Part shown: in pieces, positions 11,001 to 23,236 of the stretch
Layout: each line of letters starts with the position of its first letter
Position numbering within the stretch: the stretch's first letter is position 1
Source: Plecoglossus altivelis
Taxonomy: Eukaryota; Chordata; Actinopteri; Osmeriformes; Plecoglossidae
Direction: 5' to 3'
Length of the DNA: 64,000 nucleotides
Assembly (NCBI GenBank): GCA_036571765.1
Contig: BROE01000007.1
Coordinates: forward strand, 14,166,209-14,230,208
Translations under genes and position numbers: made by a program
The notes under the pieces: generated by a model
Databases searched by the model: none
Told to the model about the DNA's origin: nothing
Seen by the model: the letters and a program-made list of their open reading frames with translations, nothing else

Positions 11001-12189
11001 CCCTCACTTGCACACCTGGCGTACGATGACATCACGGAAGATGTGGAACTTTACATTGTCAAGTGCCCCGTAAAAAAAAAGGTTTTGTTGTGAAATAACA
11101 AAAGCCATAACCATGGAAATTAACAAAGAAAACCTCTGGAAAAAGGTCCTTTTTTGATTGGAGGGTTCAGGCATGTCATAGCCAATGGGGGCCAGAGGAT
11201 CATTGGATGTCGTTGAGGAAGGGAGGGGGGTGAGGTGGGGATAGGAGGGGGAAGGAGCGTGGGGGATAGAGGCACGTGACCAATTTTCCGTGAGTTCACC
11301 GCGAGCCAGGGGCTTTAGGGCACATCAGGGGTGTGTCCACCGAACCAACTCAAATCTCTAATCACTGTTGATATGAAACAGAAGCAGGGGGCTGGGGTTG
11401 AGGCCAGGAAGACCGAACACAGAACGTTTCAGACGGGGTTCGGGCACTGGCTATCACCTGGAAATGACCCCGTCTGTCAGGAGCCGAGACGTGAGCTGCA
11501 GGTTATAGATGGAGACTGACTGCTGTTGATGCACTCGGATGTTTCTGTCTCTGGAAACTTTCACCTTCCACCTGTTCATCTGAACAGAGACCACATTAAG
11601 GCCACAGAGAACCACTGAGAAAGAACTCAAGACCGCAAGCTGTCTGTTGCTTTGACAACGCGTTTGAAAACACAAGTCTCTGTGGATGTCTTTCTTACCA
11701 AGTGTCGTTTTGTTACCAAAATAGACACGCTCAGACAGGTCTTATGTCACATCAGAACAATGTCTTCAAAGCAATCTTCCAACCTCCAGTTAGTGTGACT
11801 GATAAAATTGAAATCACCTGAAACGGATTAGAATGACACGTTATTCCGCTCCCAGAAGGTCTCTCCCAAATGTTGAGCGTTGTGCTGTGGTGACCTCCCC
11901 GTGACTTGGGTCACTGCTGACAGTGTTGCGTTCAACAACAGGTCATCCATGTTGTCAGGACTAAGCCTTGGGGACTGGAGGCTGTTGAAACCTAGGCAGA
12001 GACACTGTGTGATGACAGTCGACCACCAGCAGGTCAGCCTGCCTGACAACCTGTTCCCCCCCCCACACAGGCAGTTGTCAGGGATGAAAACAGTCTCAGT
12101 GAAGGAGCAGAACAAGCGAGAAGAAGAAGAGAGATGAAGATTGAGGTGGTCACAGTTTCTGTACAGATACACAGATTATACTGACTTCT
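11001..12189. other. Unique non-coding DNA
   Basis: It contains a purine-rich G stretch near 11218-11265. No exon with convincing splice sites or recognisable protein was found. Confidence 0.4.
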
Positions 12190-12752
12190 TTCCATTTCTA
12201 CCCCCTTACCCCCCCTTGCCCCCCTACTCCCCCTACCCCCTTCCCCCCTACCCCTCTTACTGCCTCACTGACCACGCCCACTCTTACTGCCTCACTGACC
12301 ACACCCCCTCTTCCTGCCTCACTGACCACACGCCCTCTACCCCTCTTCCTACCTCACTGACCACGCCCACTCTTACTGCCTCACTGACCACACCCCCTCT
12401 TCCTGCCTCACTGACCACACCCCCTCTACCCCTCTTACTACCTCACTGACCACACGCCCTCTACCCCTCTTACTACCTCACTGACCACACCCAGCTCTTC
12501 CTGCCTCACTGACCACGCCCCCTCTTCCTGCCTCACTGACCACGCCCCCTCTACCCCTCTTACTACCTCACTGACCACACGCCCTCTACCCCTCTTCCTA
12601 CCTCACTGACCACACCCAGCTCTTCCTACCTCACTGACCACACCCCCTCTTCCTGCCTCACTGACCACACCCCCTCTTCCTGCCTCACTGACCACGCCCC
12701 CTCTTCATGCCTCACTGACCACACCCCCTCTTCCTGCCTCACTGACCACACC
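12190..12752. repeat. 27-bp minisatellite with C-rich lead-in
   Basis: About 18 copies of CCCTCTTCCTGCCTCACTGA plus CCACACC, with variants CTACC, CCACGCC and CCCAGCT. A short C/T-rich stretch at 12196-12245 precedes it. Confidence 0.93.
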
Positions 12753-14080
12753 GTCAGCACAGCAGCCCAGTCTAACATACCAGTGACGTTCCAGCTGGGT
12801 CTCATTTCTCATTTGGATGGTTTTTTTCTTCCTTCCTTCCTTTCTTTTCTTTCTTTTTATTATTATTATTTTTTACTCTGTGAATTTTATTATTATTTTT
12901 AATCATAAATGTTTCCTCTCGCAGTTATGTTAATATCTGGAAATCCACCCGTGTCTGCTCATCCTTTAGACGTGTTAGCATGGTCTGTGATTAAAGGCAT
13001 CTGGAGACCTGTTGTCAGGGCCTTCGCGTGGCAGGTACAGACTGCAGCGGTGGCAAGACTTTCCAGGAATATCTCAAATAAATCAGGTGTGATAGCTGAA
13101 TGGAAAAACCTTTCTTTCGCCATAATCCCTTTTCCAAGCGTTTGTTGGAATTGTGGAAAAGTACGTTTGTAGACCTACACCTTTGTCACTGAACACTTTT
13201 TTAGTGTAAAAAAAAAAAAACACACCAAAAAACGACTTTTACAGTGTGCAGAGAATTTTTTTTTTTCTTTCCTCAGGTCTGTTTTTTGCATCTTATCTTG
13301 GCCACGACAGAATCCGCTTGATTCACTATCACCGTGCTAACAGCAGCCACTTGCCCAGTGTTTTCGACGCATCGCTCACAACGCTTCAATAACAGAGGCC
13401 GTTCATTCACCAGGTTAGACATCCGAACAGGAAAACGTAGTGAAAAGAGTTTGATCAAGTGAGATGGGATGATGGGAAAAGGAAACTGTGAGACATGAAA
13501 GCAAAGGCCGAAAAATGTACCGCTGAAGTCAACTTTACACCCACGGTTTGTTTTAGTTGCAGTTTTTTTTGTGTGTTGAAGGTGGAGCTGGTGTCACGGA
13601 CAGAGGGAAAGTGGAAGAGACGCTCTCTTTTGATTTGATTAGGTCGGAGCTTAAATCCTTAAGGAGCTATTTTTAGTCCTGGCTGGACACTTCTGTTGTG
13701 TGAATCAGTTCTATCAGAAATGTGTTGGTGACTGCTTTCAGCTGTGAGGGATTATCTTAGGTGAGAGACTGTGTTTGCATGCAGATAAACCCAAAGCGTT
13801 GCTAGGGTCCGGCGTGCACACTGGGGCAGCTGCCATTGGACGCTCATTGACCTATCACGGTGTACAGTTGGCATTTCGCTCAAGTAAACGTAAAGGAGCA
13901 AAATGTATTAGATACCCTAAACTTTTATATTCTTATTTTTGTTTTGTTTTGCTATGTCTTTAAAAAGAAAAAAGTGACATCACTTGTAATGTATAAAAAT
14001 GTATAAAATGTACAAATGTATAAAAATCACTTTTTGTGAGCAAACTGAGCTGGTAATACCTAGCTGTAGGCGGCCAAATG
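12753..14080. other. Unique non-coding DNA
   Basis: It includes an A/T-rich section at 12830-12905 and short homopolymer runs at 13208-13220 and 13256-13267. No gene recognised. Confidence 0.4.
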
Positions 14081-14155
14081 CATTTATCATTTATTATTTA
14101 TTATTTATTATTTATTATTTATTATTTATTATTTATTATTTATTATTTATTATTT
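14081..14155. repeat. 7-bp tandem repeat (TTATTTA)n
   Basis: About ten copies of ATTATTT, uninterrupted and fully A/T. Confidence 0.95.
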
Positions 14156-14414
14156 CTCCGGAGATCCTCGACTCCTTCGCAACTCAGTGGTCAGTTGCCG
14201 AGGGAGACGAGACTGGAAGAAAACCTCTGGTTGAAGCCAGGTAGCTGCCATTAACCACAACGCCGCGGCAGATATGCAGAGCTCCGCCCCCCCAGAGAGA
14301 GTGTTGGAAGCGAGGGATTAGGCGCTTCTACATGATGACTCACCCAACACTGAGGCTAACTGACGCCTCATTCCTCAGGGTGAGGCCGAATTCTGAGGCT
14401 GTTGCCACGGCGTT

Positions 14415-14975
14415 GCACACACGCACACACACACACTTACACACACACTTACACACACACACACACTCACACACACATACTTTTGGGTGGATGTGTTTTG
14501 TTGTTTTTTTCGGGGGGGTGGCAGAGTGTGCACGTGTTTATTTGTGTGTGTGTGAGTGTGTGTGTGAGAGACTGTGTGTGTGTGTGAGAGAGTGTGTGTG
14601 TGTGTGTGAGTGTGTGCGCTGGGTGTGAGTGTGTGTGTGTGTGAGAGAGTATATGTGTGTGAGTGCGTGTGTGTGTGTGTGAGAGTGTGTGTATGTGTGT
14701 GTGAGTGTGTGTGTGTGAGTGAGTGTGTGTGTGAGAGTGTGTGTGAGTGTGAGTGTGTGTGTGTGAGTGTGTGAGTGTGAATGTGCGTGTGTGTGTGTGA
14801 GAGAATGTGTGTGTGCGTGTGCGTGTGTGTGAGTGTGTGTGTGAGAGAGTGTGTGTGTGTGTGTGAGTGTGTGTGAGTGTGTGTGAGTGAGTGTGTGTGT
14901 GTGTGTGCGTGTGCGTGTGTGCGTGTGTGTGTGTGTGCGTGTGCGTGTGCGAGTGTGTGTGCAGTGTGTGCGAGT

Positions 14976-15034
<59 letters not shown>

Positions 15035-15478
15035 TTTTTTTGTGTTTGTGTGTCTGTGTGGGTGTGCAGTGATGTGTGTGTGTGATGAGAGAGTGTGTGT
15101 GNTGTGTGAGTGTATGTGTGAGTGTTGTGTGTGTGTGCTGTGGGTACAAGTAGACCGGCATGTTGTTGTGTGCGGTGCGTGTCGAAGTGTGTGTAAGTGT
15201 TGCGATGTGCTGTGTGCGAGTGTTAGTGGTGTGTGTGTGTGTGAGTGGTGTGTGTGAGCTGTGTGGGATGGTGAAGTGTGTGTGTGTGAGAGAGAGGTGT
15301 GTTTGTGTGTTTGTGTTTTTGTTTGTGTGTTGTGTGTATGTGTTGTATGTGAGTGTTGTGTGTGAGTGTGTGTGTCAATGTGAGTGTGTTTGTGTGTGAA
15401 GTGTTGTGTGAGTGTGTTCGTTGTTGAGTGTGTGTGTGTGTGTGGCCGTGTGTGAGTGGTGTGTGAGTGTGTGTGGTG
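14415..15478. repeat. Compound CA/GT microsatellite with 57-T run and one N
   Basis: It begins as a (CA)n array on the + strand and becomes a (GT)n/GTGA array of nearly 1 kb. A run of 57 Ts (14977-15033) splits it, and a single N lies at 15102. After the T run the repeat is irregular, which suggests poor read support. Six-frame open frames here are repeat artefacts. Confidence 0.95.
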
Positions 15479-16069
15479 GGGGGGGGGGTGGTATTGAGTG
15501 TTTGTACGGCTTTGAGTGGCGCACCGTGGTCGTTCTGAGATCATCAAGTGGATGGGAAGCTATTGAAGCATCCAGACTTGTCTGCTTTTCTCTCTCTTTA
15601 ACCCAAACGATAAGTACTCCGGAATGGGGGGGGGGGGGGGTCATTATGAAAATTACAAAACATTTCAACACAGCGAGTGTGTAGCTTGTATACACACGTG
15701 GGAATGTGTATTGCTTGTTTTCAACCAAACGCACTAAGGGTTGTGATTCACCATGTTTAACTGCAGAACGCTCCCACAAAGCCTTGGTCACCCAGCCCTA
15801 ACGTGCATGAAAACAGCTAGTCAAGACATCAAGCCATGTCTGGATTTTTCCAGGTCAGGAGCATGGAAGAATTAACAGTGTTGGACAATACGACCCCATG
15901 GTGGGACAGAATGTCCTCATCCGTTTCCCTGTTTTATTCACCATCAGATTGCATGTAAAGTCCCAAATTAAACCAATGCTCCCTCTCGCAGGAATGTGGC
16001 TTTGATGGTCTACATGGTTGTTATGCAAACAAAGTAGGCAGATTCGCTAGGGGGGAACTTCTCTGATTG
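15479..16069. other. Unique spacer with G runs
   Basis: It contains G runs at about 15479-15488 and 15625-15640, and otherwise non-repetitive sequence. No gene seen. Confidence 0.4.
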
Positions 16070-16400
16070 TGTAGAGGAGGAAGAGGAGTCGTAGAGGAGG
16101 AAGAGGAGGCGTAGTGGAGGAAGAGGAGTCGTAGTGGAGGAAGAGGAGTCATAGTGGAGGAAGAGGAGTCGTAGTGGTGTGAGGAAGAGGAGTCGTAGTG
16201 GAGGAAGAGGAGGCGTAGTGGAGGAAGAGAACTCGTAGAGGAGGGAGAGGAGTCGTAGTGGAAGAAAAGGAGTCGTAGAGGTGTGAGGAAGAGGAGTCAT
16301 AGTGGAGGAACGAGAGTCGTAGTGGAGGAAGAGGAGTCGTAGAGGAGGAAGAGGAGTCGTAGAGGAGGAAGAGGAGTCGTAGAGGTGTGAGGAAGGAGGA
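16070..16400. repeat. 20-bp purine-rich minisatellite
   Basis: About 16 copies of GTAGTGGAGGAAGAGGAGTC, with variants GTAGAGG, GGCGTAG and insertions of GTGTGAGG. Confidence 0.95.
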
Positions 16401-17739
16401 GGCCTCAGTCTTGTATGAAGGAATAAAACCTCTCGTCACACTGACAGAATCATGCCTTCACCATAACACGTTCACACATGCACATTCTTCATATTGACAG
16501 TCGGATCCATTCCGTGCCTGTTCCGGTTCTGTGGATCCGGTTTCTGTCCGGGCCGACCTAACCTGGGAAGACACCATCTCGTCCTCCGCTGCGGTTCTCT
16601 TCGCTGTCATGTTCGGAGTGTTTGGCAGAGAAGGTGTGTGCTAGTGTGTTTGCGTGTGTGCGAGTGCGTGCACACCAGAGCGGAGCAACAGCTGTGGACA
16701 TCTGTGAAAACAGACCGGCCACACAAGGATGTGTGGGAAAATGGCGGACCGCAGAGTCCGTGTGGTCTAAGTGGACCCGAGGCCATTACAGGCTGTCAGG
16801 GGATGATCCACTACCTTCCAATCACACTTCCCCTGGCGAAGAACACAACCTCTTCCTTTAATCCTTCAAACACCAAACTGCATCTTCACCCGCAGGATGT
16901 ATGTGAGGTTAAGTCTTTGGCATGACTCTACAAGAGAAACGACTGGCATCTTATCTTCTGCCCACCCAGGTCTGGTTCCACTGTCGGTGGTTATGGGAAT
17001 TATTTGAAAAAAGCCTGAAGAACCTAGCTGCTGGTCTTCTATCATGAAACATCCTCAGCTCTAGAATAACCTTCACAACAGCGGGGAAAACAATCTTCAT
17101 GCCAATCAAAATGGAGTTCCAGCTGCTGAAATGCATCTGGTTCTAAGAATCTGGCAATCGCTCCCTGACGACTGGTCACAGGCCAAGAATCTAACGATCG
17201 TGATATGACTGGCTAAAATAATACTGTTAATGAGGATAACAAAGGACAGCTAAATGTCTAAATAGCCAATTAGGTGAGAACTGAACCTACCACTGCGATA
17301 CAACATATTATAACTCCGCCTATTCTCAGGCGCAGAGGAAAAAACAAACCACAGAACTCTGGCCCGGATCATGTCTAGTCTATTTATATCTGTAGGATTC
17401 TAGCAGGTTTTACAGGAGTTCCAAGGGCCCTTTAACATGTGTTTTGCCATGTAATTAGCGTCTGCAGCTAAACTGCGTACAATTCCCCAGGAGGCTGTTT
17501 TAAAACTCTTTCCATGTCTGCACACCTTACTCTGTCCCAGAAGGCCTCAGGAGTACAGAGCTCCAACCTGTTCTACACGTATCAACACCAAACAACTGTT
17601 CTTTAGCCCATTCAAATTCTGTACAAAAAAAAGAAATCGATTTGCGCAGAAGTTCATTTCATAGCTCTTTTCCCCTCTGTTTTGGGACGCAGGCTACTGT
17701 AATGTCATTCTCGGTCTCTCCGACCCTGAGGCTGATCTT
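16401..17739. other. Unique non-coding DNA
   Basis: Two overlapping open frames at 16494-16925 show no recognisable domain and no splice context. Confidence 0.4.
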
Positions 17740-18900
17740 GCAGACTGTGTTTGCTGCTGTGTGATGCGCAGGCTTATCTGACCTGGCTACAGCCAAGGCA
17801 GACTAGTGTTGTGCTGGTGCTGAGTATCCTGATTGGCTACAGGGGTAGACGTCCCACAACTGGAAAACGTTGTGTTTGTGCTGTGCTGAATGTAATAATC
17901 TGAGCCTGGTCTACAGGGGTTCATGACTGGAATTGTCTTGTGCTTGTGCTCTGATGTAATCCTGACTTGGCTTAACAGCGGCGTCTCACGACTCCTCGTG
18001 TCTTGTTTGCTGTGCGCTTGATGTACTCTCGATCTCCGTTTACAAGTGGGTCAGACCTGCTGTTTCTGTCTGCTCCTCTGTGGAGGTTATCTGACCTGCG
18101 CCTCTCACGCGCGCGCGCGCTCACGCACCTGTGTTTGGTGCTGTGTTTACGATTGTACTCTGGCCCTGTGCTTACAAGGGAGTCAGCACTGTGCCGCGTG
18201 GCTAGCTGTACCCTGACTTGCTTTACACGCACAACACTCGTGTGTTTGTCTCTCTTGTCTATCTCGCTACATCTGACTAGTGGTTTACTGGGCTTTCACG
18301 ATGCTGTTTCGTGCTGTTGTCTTCTCCACTCCTGGGTGTCTGCTGGTATCCTAGACCCTTGCCTTACGCCGGTGGCTCATATAGATAGAGTTTAGTGCTC
18401 GCTCTGTCTAGAGTGTATCTTCCTGGTCTACAGCGGGTCCCAGTCGCTGTTGTGTGCTATGTCGTCTGATCGATACATTCTGATTGGTACTGCGCGTTAC
18501 GCATCGTCCCCTTAAGGTCTCTTCTTCTCCTGGTCTCACCACCGCCTGGCTCTTGTGTTTGGTTGCTGTGCCTGATTGTAATACTGCATCTGGCTTACAG
18601 TGCACAGGCTTTTGTGTTTGTGTCCTGTCCTCGCTCCAGCAAGCGCTTCCAATCACCCGGATTTCTGGAGCGAGGGCTCCACACTTGTCCACATGGGGTC
18701 ATCATCGATCTCCGACCTCTATGTGATGGTAAAAAGTAGACTACAGTAACTCGCTCATGCAGTCGTGTGTAATCTTCGAGTTGTTAGCTGCCTCGTGTGT
18801 GATGTGCTTCTGACTTCTTGAACTGTATTATCTCGCATGTGTGAGTGCTTGCAGAAACTGTGTGTGTGTGCTATTGTGGTGTCCTGTTCTTGTGTGTTTG
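17740..18900. repeat. Highly degenerate minisatellite with unit of about 60-65 bp
   Basis: Recurring modules appear in the same order: TTGTG(T)TTGTGCTGTG, then CTGATGTAAT, then CTGACTTGGCTTACAG or CTGGTCTACAGGGG, then a CTCAC or CATGAC segment. Clear units lie near 17865-17925, 17937-17998 and 18000-18060. Later units are much more diverged, with many small indels. It is either an old array or error-rich consensus sequence. Confidence 0.6.
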
Positions 18901-18956
18901 CTCAGGCCCATAGTGCTGTGTTTCTATGGTGCTTCTGTGTATCCCAGCCCTGTGCC

Positions 18957-19110
18957 TGTCTTTGTGTGTGTGCGTGTGTCTTTGTGTGTGTGCGTGTCTG
19001 TGTGTGTGTCTTTGTGTGTGTGTGTGTGTCTTTGTGTGTGTGTGCGTGTCTGTGTGTGTGTCTTTGTGTGTGTGCGTGTCTGTGTGTGCGTCTTTGTGTG
19101 TGTGCGTACA
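18957..19110. repeat. (GT)n-type minisatellite
   Basis: Repeats of TCTTTGTGTGTGTGCGTG and TCTGTGTGTG. It directly follows the degenerate array. Confidence 0.9.
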
Positions 19111-19237
19111 CATCATCTGGATTTGATTTGCAGCTTCCTCTCAAGTGTATAGAGCCTGGTTGTGTGGTCATCTTGTCTGTGTTAGAGAGAGGCAGAGGGT
19201 CCGGGTCGTTCAGCCTACAAGGGTGGCCTAATCCTGG

Positions 19238-19690
19238 GACAGCTCTCTACAGAGTCGCCCTCTTCAGAGTCACTCTCTACAGAGCCTCTCTCTACGGAGT
19301 CGCTCTCTTTAGAACCGCTCTCTTCAGTCGCTCTCTAAGGAGTCACTCTCTACAGAACCGCTTTCTAAGGAGTCGCTCTCTACAGAGCCTCTCTCTACGG
19401 AGCCTCTCTCTAAGGAGTCGCTCTCTTTAGAACTGCTCTCTTCAGTCGCTCTCCACGGAGTCGCTCTCTACAGAGTCGCTCTCTACAGAGTCGCTCTCTA
19501 CAGAGTCCCTCTCTACAGAGTCGTTCTATACGAAGCTGCTCTATACTGAGCCGTCTGTCTACAGAGCCGCTCTCTTCAGTCGATCTCCAAGGAGTCGCTC
19601 TCTATAGAGCCACTCTCCAAGGAGTCACTCTCTACGGAGTCGCTCTATACGGAGCTGCTCTATGCTGACCCGTCTGTCTACAGAGCCGTC
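19238..19690. repeat. 15-bp minisatellite, about 30 copies
   Basis: The unit GAGTCGCTCTCTACA varies at TCG/CCT, TACA/TACGG, and TAAGG/TTTAG. Copy divergence is moderate and the units CTCTATAC/GAGCTG appear towards the 3' end. Confidence 0.93.
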
Positions 19691-21080
19691 TGCATGCATC
19701 TCTGAAACAACAACAAGATTAGGCAAGCGCTGAAAACAGTAGCCAAAGTTACAATTAACTCAATAAACTGTGACGTGAAACATCCTTTTAAAACGCAAGA
19801 GGAGAAAGTGTGAGCTGCCAAGTATCTGGTTACCAACACTGTCTTCTCTTTGCTCTGAAAAAAGCAACAGCAGATGACTTGAAACTGTTTGGGTTCATAA
19901 GGTGACAGCCAGACAGACAGACACGTGTGTAATAGAAGTCCCCCACAAATGTCCATAACAACGTGTGAATTCGGCGAGGGAGTTCAACTCTGTCAGAGCG
20001 AGAGCGTGTAAACAGGCCTGGGTTAGCCGAGTTAAACATTGATGTGACTCAGACACTGCTGCTTGGCCTCTTTCGCCTCCTCACATCTTGACTCGTTAAT
20101 GTGTGCCATGAAAAAGAAACACATGGCAGAAACACGCCTCGGCCACCCGCCTCACGTACGTTTACCGAACTTCAGCGAATCGAACACGCAGGTTCTTTGC
20201 CGGCTCTTCGCAGGTGCTCAATGGCTCTTCCCCTTTGTGCTTGTGAATGGCTGCTGCGTTTCATTTTTTCACCGTTTGTCTGCCCTCTCTGTGTCCTCGG
20301 TCGGGTCCAGCTCAGGTCCACCAGAGCAGCAGATGTATGCTAACTAGTAGCAGAACGTGCTGGCTTTCAAAGGCCTGCCCGAGGCCTCCCACCAAAAACC
20401 AAAAGAGTCATACCAGACTGGTGCATCATCCCTGTTTGGAAAGAATGAACACATTGCTTCCTAATGTATTCCCAATGAGTGCAGGTATTTGTGAGGGAGT
20501 GAGCGAGCGATGGCATAAGCCTTGATAATTGGATCTCCTCTGAAAACGGATCCTCCACACTTCCGCGTTGCACTGGGAGGATTCCGACAAAACCATCGTT
20601 GTGACTGTAAACATCTGGCCTCGAATCAGTATTCAGAGCACATAGCAACGAACAGCGAACGCGACGTTTCGACGCTGAGCGACGGGTCAGGCAGATGTCT
20701 CTGACGGAGTGTAGAAGCCATGTCACAGCTGTAGACTAAAGGGGTTGAGTGGCCTCTGATACAGAAGGGGTTACAGCGTGTTTACCTTCTTGTACAGTGA
20801 GTGTCTGTACCCCCGTAGTCTGACCTTTTGAGGGGGGCGGACCAGCTGAGATCAGAAAAGGGGCTTTGGGAGAAGTACATCAAGATCACTCTAGAGCCAC
20901 AGAAAAACAGACTCTTTAATTATTTTTGTAGTGGAAATGGGGGGAAAAAAAGTGAATGGAAACTTTGTGAATTCCTACCTCCATTGGTGTGACAACAAGG
21001 CAACATAGAGATCTGACCTTGGTAGTGGACCGGGTCTCTTAGCTATGGTGCTGTACTGGAAGACACAATACTCTCACCCT
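19691..21080. other. Unique non-coding DNA
   Basis: Several open frames up to 119 codons at 20063-20726 overlap on both strands without recognisable protein or splice signals. Confidence 0.4.
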
Positions 21081-21240
21081 CGTGACTAAGGTCAAAACCG
21101 TCTGGGTGCCATAAAACGATCCTATCTGATGTCACAATAGTGTTCGGATGCAAGAACACGTCCGTCGCTATGCCAACGTCAACCTTTGCGTCTGAACGGC
21201 ATTGTGACGTCAGATAGGACGGTTTTTGGCCTGACAACTC
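21081..21240. mobile_element. Palindromic interspersed repeat (MITE-like)
   Basis: Arms at 21112-21152 and 21185-21226 are inverted copies, matching at about 33 of 41 positions. The core is CCTATCTGACGTCACAAT, and most differences are C/T or G/A. An outer AAAACCGTC match extends the arms. A related sequence lies on the opposite strand at 27245-27300, sharing TGTCAGGCCAAAAAC and GCCGTTCAGACG with the right arm. Recurrence at two loci with a palindromic body suggests a non-autonomous transposon family. The TGACGTCA core is also a consensus CRE/ATF site. Confidence 0.55.
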
Positions 21241-21624
21241 CATCCTTGTCTGATAACGTAACATGATCCCACCGCAACTTCCTTTCCTTGTCTTTTTCTC
21301 CCTTTTCAACCTTTATGTAACCCTTTTCCAACACAGCTTCTCTTCTGCCCGCATCATGATGAACAAGCGACCTGTCTCTCACCCCAATGTTCTCTCTTTT
21401 GCTCTGTCCTTCCCATGACCATCCTCCCATCTCCCACCCGCTCTCTTTCCCTTTCTCCTCCCTTTCTCCCTTCCTCACCTCAGCATCTCCCACTCCACAC
21501 CCTGTCCTGGTCAGCTTCTCATTAAATTCACCCACCAGAATGTGGACCAGCTCCACTTCATGCGAGCAGAAAAACCGCAGGCTTTTCAGGCTGGAGAAAG
21601 CCCAGAGGGTTGCTGTGATCTAAA
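21241..21624. other. Pyrimidine-rich spacer
   Basis: C/T-rich sequence around 21275-21480 precedes the polypurine array. No gene recognised. Confidence 0.4.
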
Positions 21625-22115
21625 GAGAGGGAGAGGGCGGTAGGGAGAGGGAGAAATGGAGAGAGAGAGAAGGAGAAGGAGAGAGAAAGTGAGGGAGAGC
21701 CAACCAGAGAGTAAGAGAGAGTGAAAGAGCTTGAAAGAGATGGAGAAAGAGTGAGTGAGTGAGAGAGAGAAAACACGAGCAATAGAGAAAAACAGAGAGA
21801 GCAAGAGAGTGAGCGACAGAGAGGGAGGGAGAGAGCGAGACAGAGAGCGACAGAAAGACAGACAGACAGACAGACAGACAGAGAAAGAGATAGAGAAAGA
21901 CAGACAGAGAGACAGAAAGACAGACAGAGAGCAAGAGAGAGAGACAGAGAAACAGAGAGACAGACAGCCAGAAAGACAAAGAGTGACAGAGAAAGAAAGA
22001 GAGACAGACAGAAAGACAGAGAAAGAGAAAGAGAGAAAGACACAGAGAGAGAAAGACAGAGAGAGAGAGACAGAGAGAGAGACAGAAATGCAGACAGAGA
22101 ACAGGAGAGAGAGAC

Positions 22116-22166
<51 letters not shown>
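21625..22166. repeat. Polypurine GA/GACA array, about 540 bp
   Basis: GAGA with regular GACA and GAAA interruptions, ending in a pure (GA)n run at 22127-22166. Minus-strand frames of up to 258 codons (Ser/Leu-rich) are repeat artefacts. Confidence 0.95.
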
Positions 22167-22693
22167 ACTTAACCTGACTTCTCTCTGACAGATGAGGGAA
22201 AAATGAAACACAAAATTGACTCCTGGTTGATGGGCCTGTGACTGTTCTGTTTCCCTCTACGTCTGCTCCTAGGATGCTGGCACTCTGCCACCCGATTACA
22301 AGCTTCCTGTTTGGGTTGCCAAAAATCCCAGTATAAATACAGTAGGGACCATAACTGTGCACTTTATGTTGCTTTGCAGACTGAGAGCAAAAGTGTGAGC
22401 GAGTTCAAAAAATAGTCCAATATCCGTCCGTGAGGCGGCTGGGTCGGGCTTGACGATTTCACTGAGGGACGGCTTAATGGACGCCAGGAGAGCATGTGGT
22501 GACATCACTGCACCCTGCTAACCTGGGTCTACCTGTCAGGCTGGGGTTCAGCAGGGTTCAAGTTCCAGTTGACTTGGGTCTCACTGCGTTGAGACAATGT
22601 GAGAACTATGAAAACACAGGGAAAGACACTTGTGAGTTTCAGGTCGGGTCTCCGAATGGGGGGATAGACCCTGTTCATCCTCTAAGGGGAACG
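22167..22693. other. Unique spacer
   Basis: Non-repetitive. No coding exon identified. Confidence 0.4.
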
Positions 22694-23236
22694 GACACAT
22701 ACACATGTAACACACACACACACATGTAACACACACACATGTAACACACACACGTAATACACACACATAACATACACACACATGTAACACACACACGTAA
22801 CACACACACACGTAACACACACAGATGTAACACACACATGTAACCCACACTCATAACGCACATGAAACACGCCCACGTAACACACACACATAACACACAT
22901 ACACATATACACACACACATGTAACACATACTGTACACATAACACAAACACGTAAAAAACACACATAACACACACAACACATACACACATAACACACACA
23001 CACGTAACACACACACATAACACACACACAACACATACACACAACACATACACACAACACATACACACATGTAACACACACACATGTAACACACACACAT
23101 GTAACACACACAACACATACACACAACACTTACATACGTGTAACACACACACATGTAACACACACACATGTAACACACACACATGTAACACACACACACA
23201 TGTAACACACACACATGTAACACACACACATGTAAC
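22694..23236. repeat. CA-rich minisatellite with ACATGTAAC units
   Basis: Units of the form ACACACACATGTAAC (13-15 bp), with variants ACGTAAC and ACATAAC. About 35 copies. Confidence 0.95.

Noticed and set aside
10837..11073. Small GC-rich protein with a heptapeptide repeat
   Set aside because: The 21-bp minisatellite is open on both strands because its period is a multiple of three; no start context or homology supports coding.
14375..15547. 390-codon minus-strand frame rich in His and Thr
   Set aside because: It is a reading of the CA/GT microsatellite and crosses a poly-T run and an N; there is no real protein composition.
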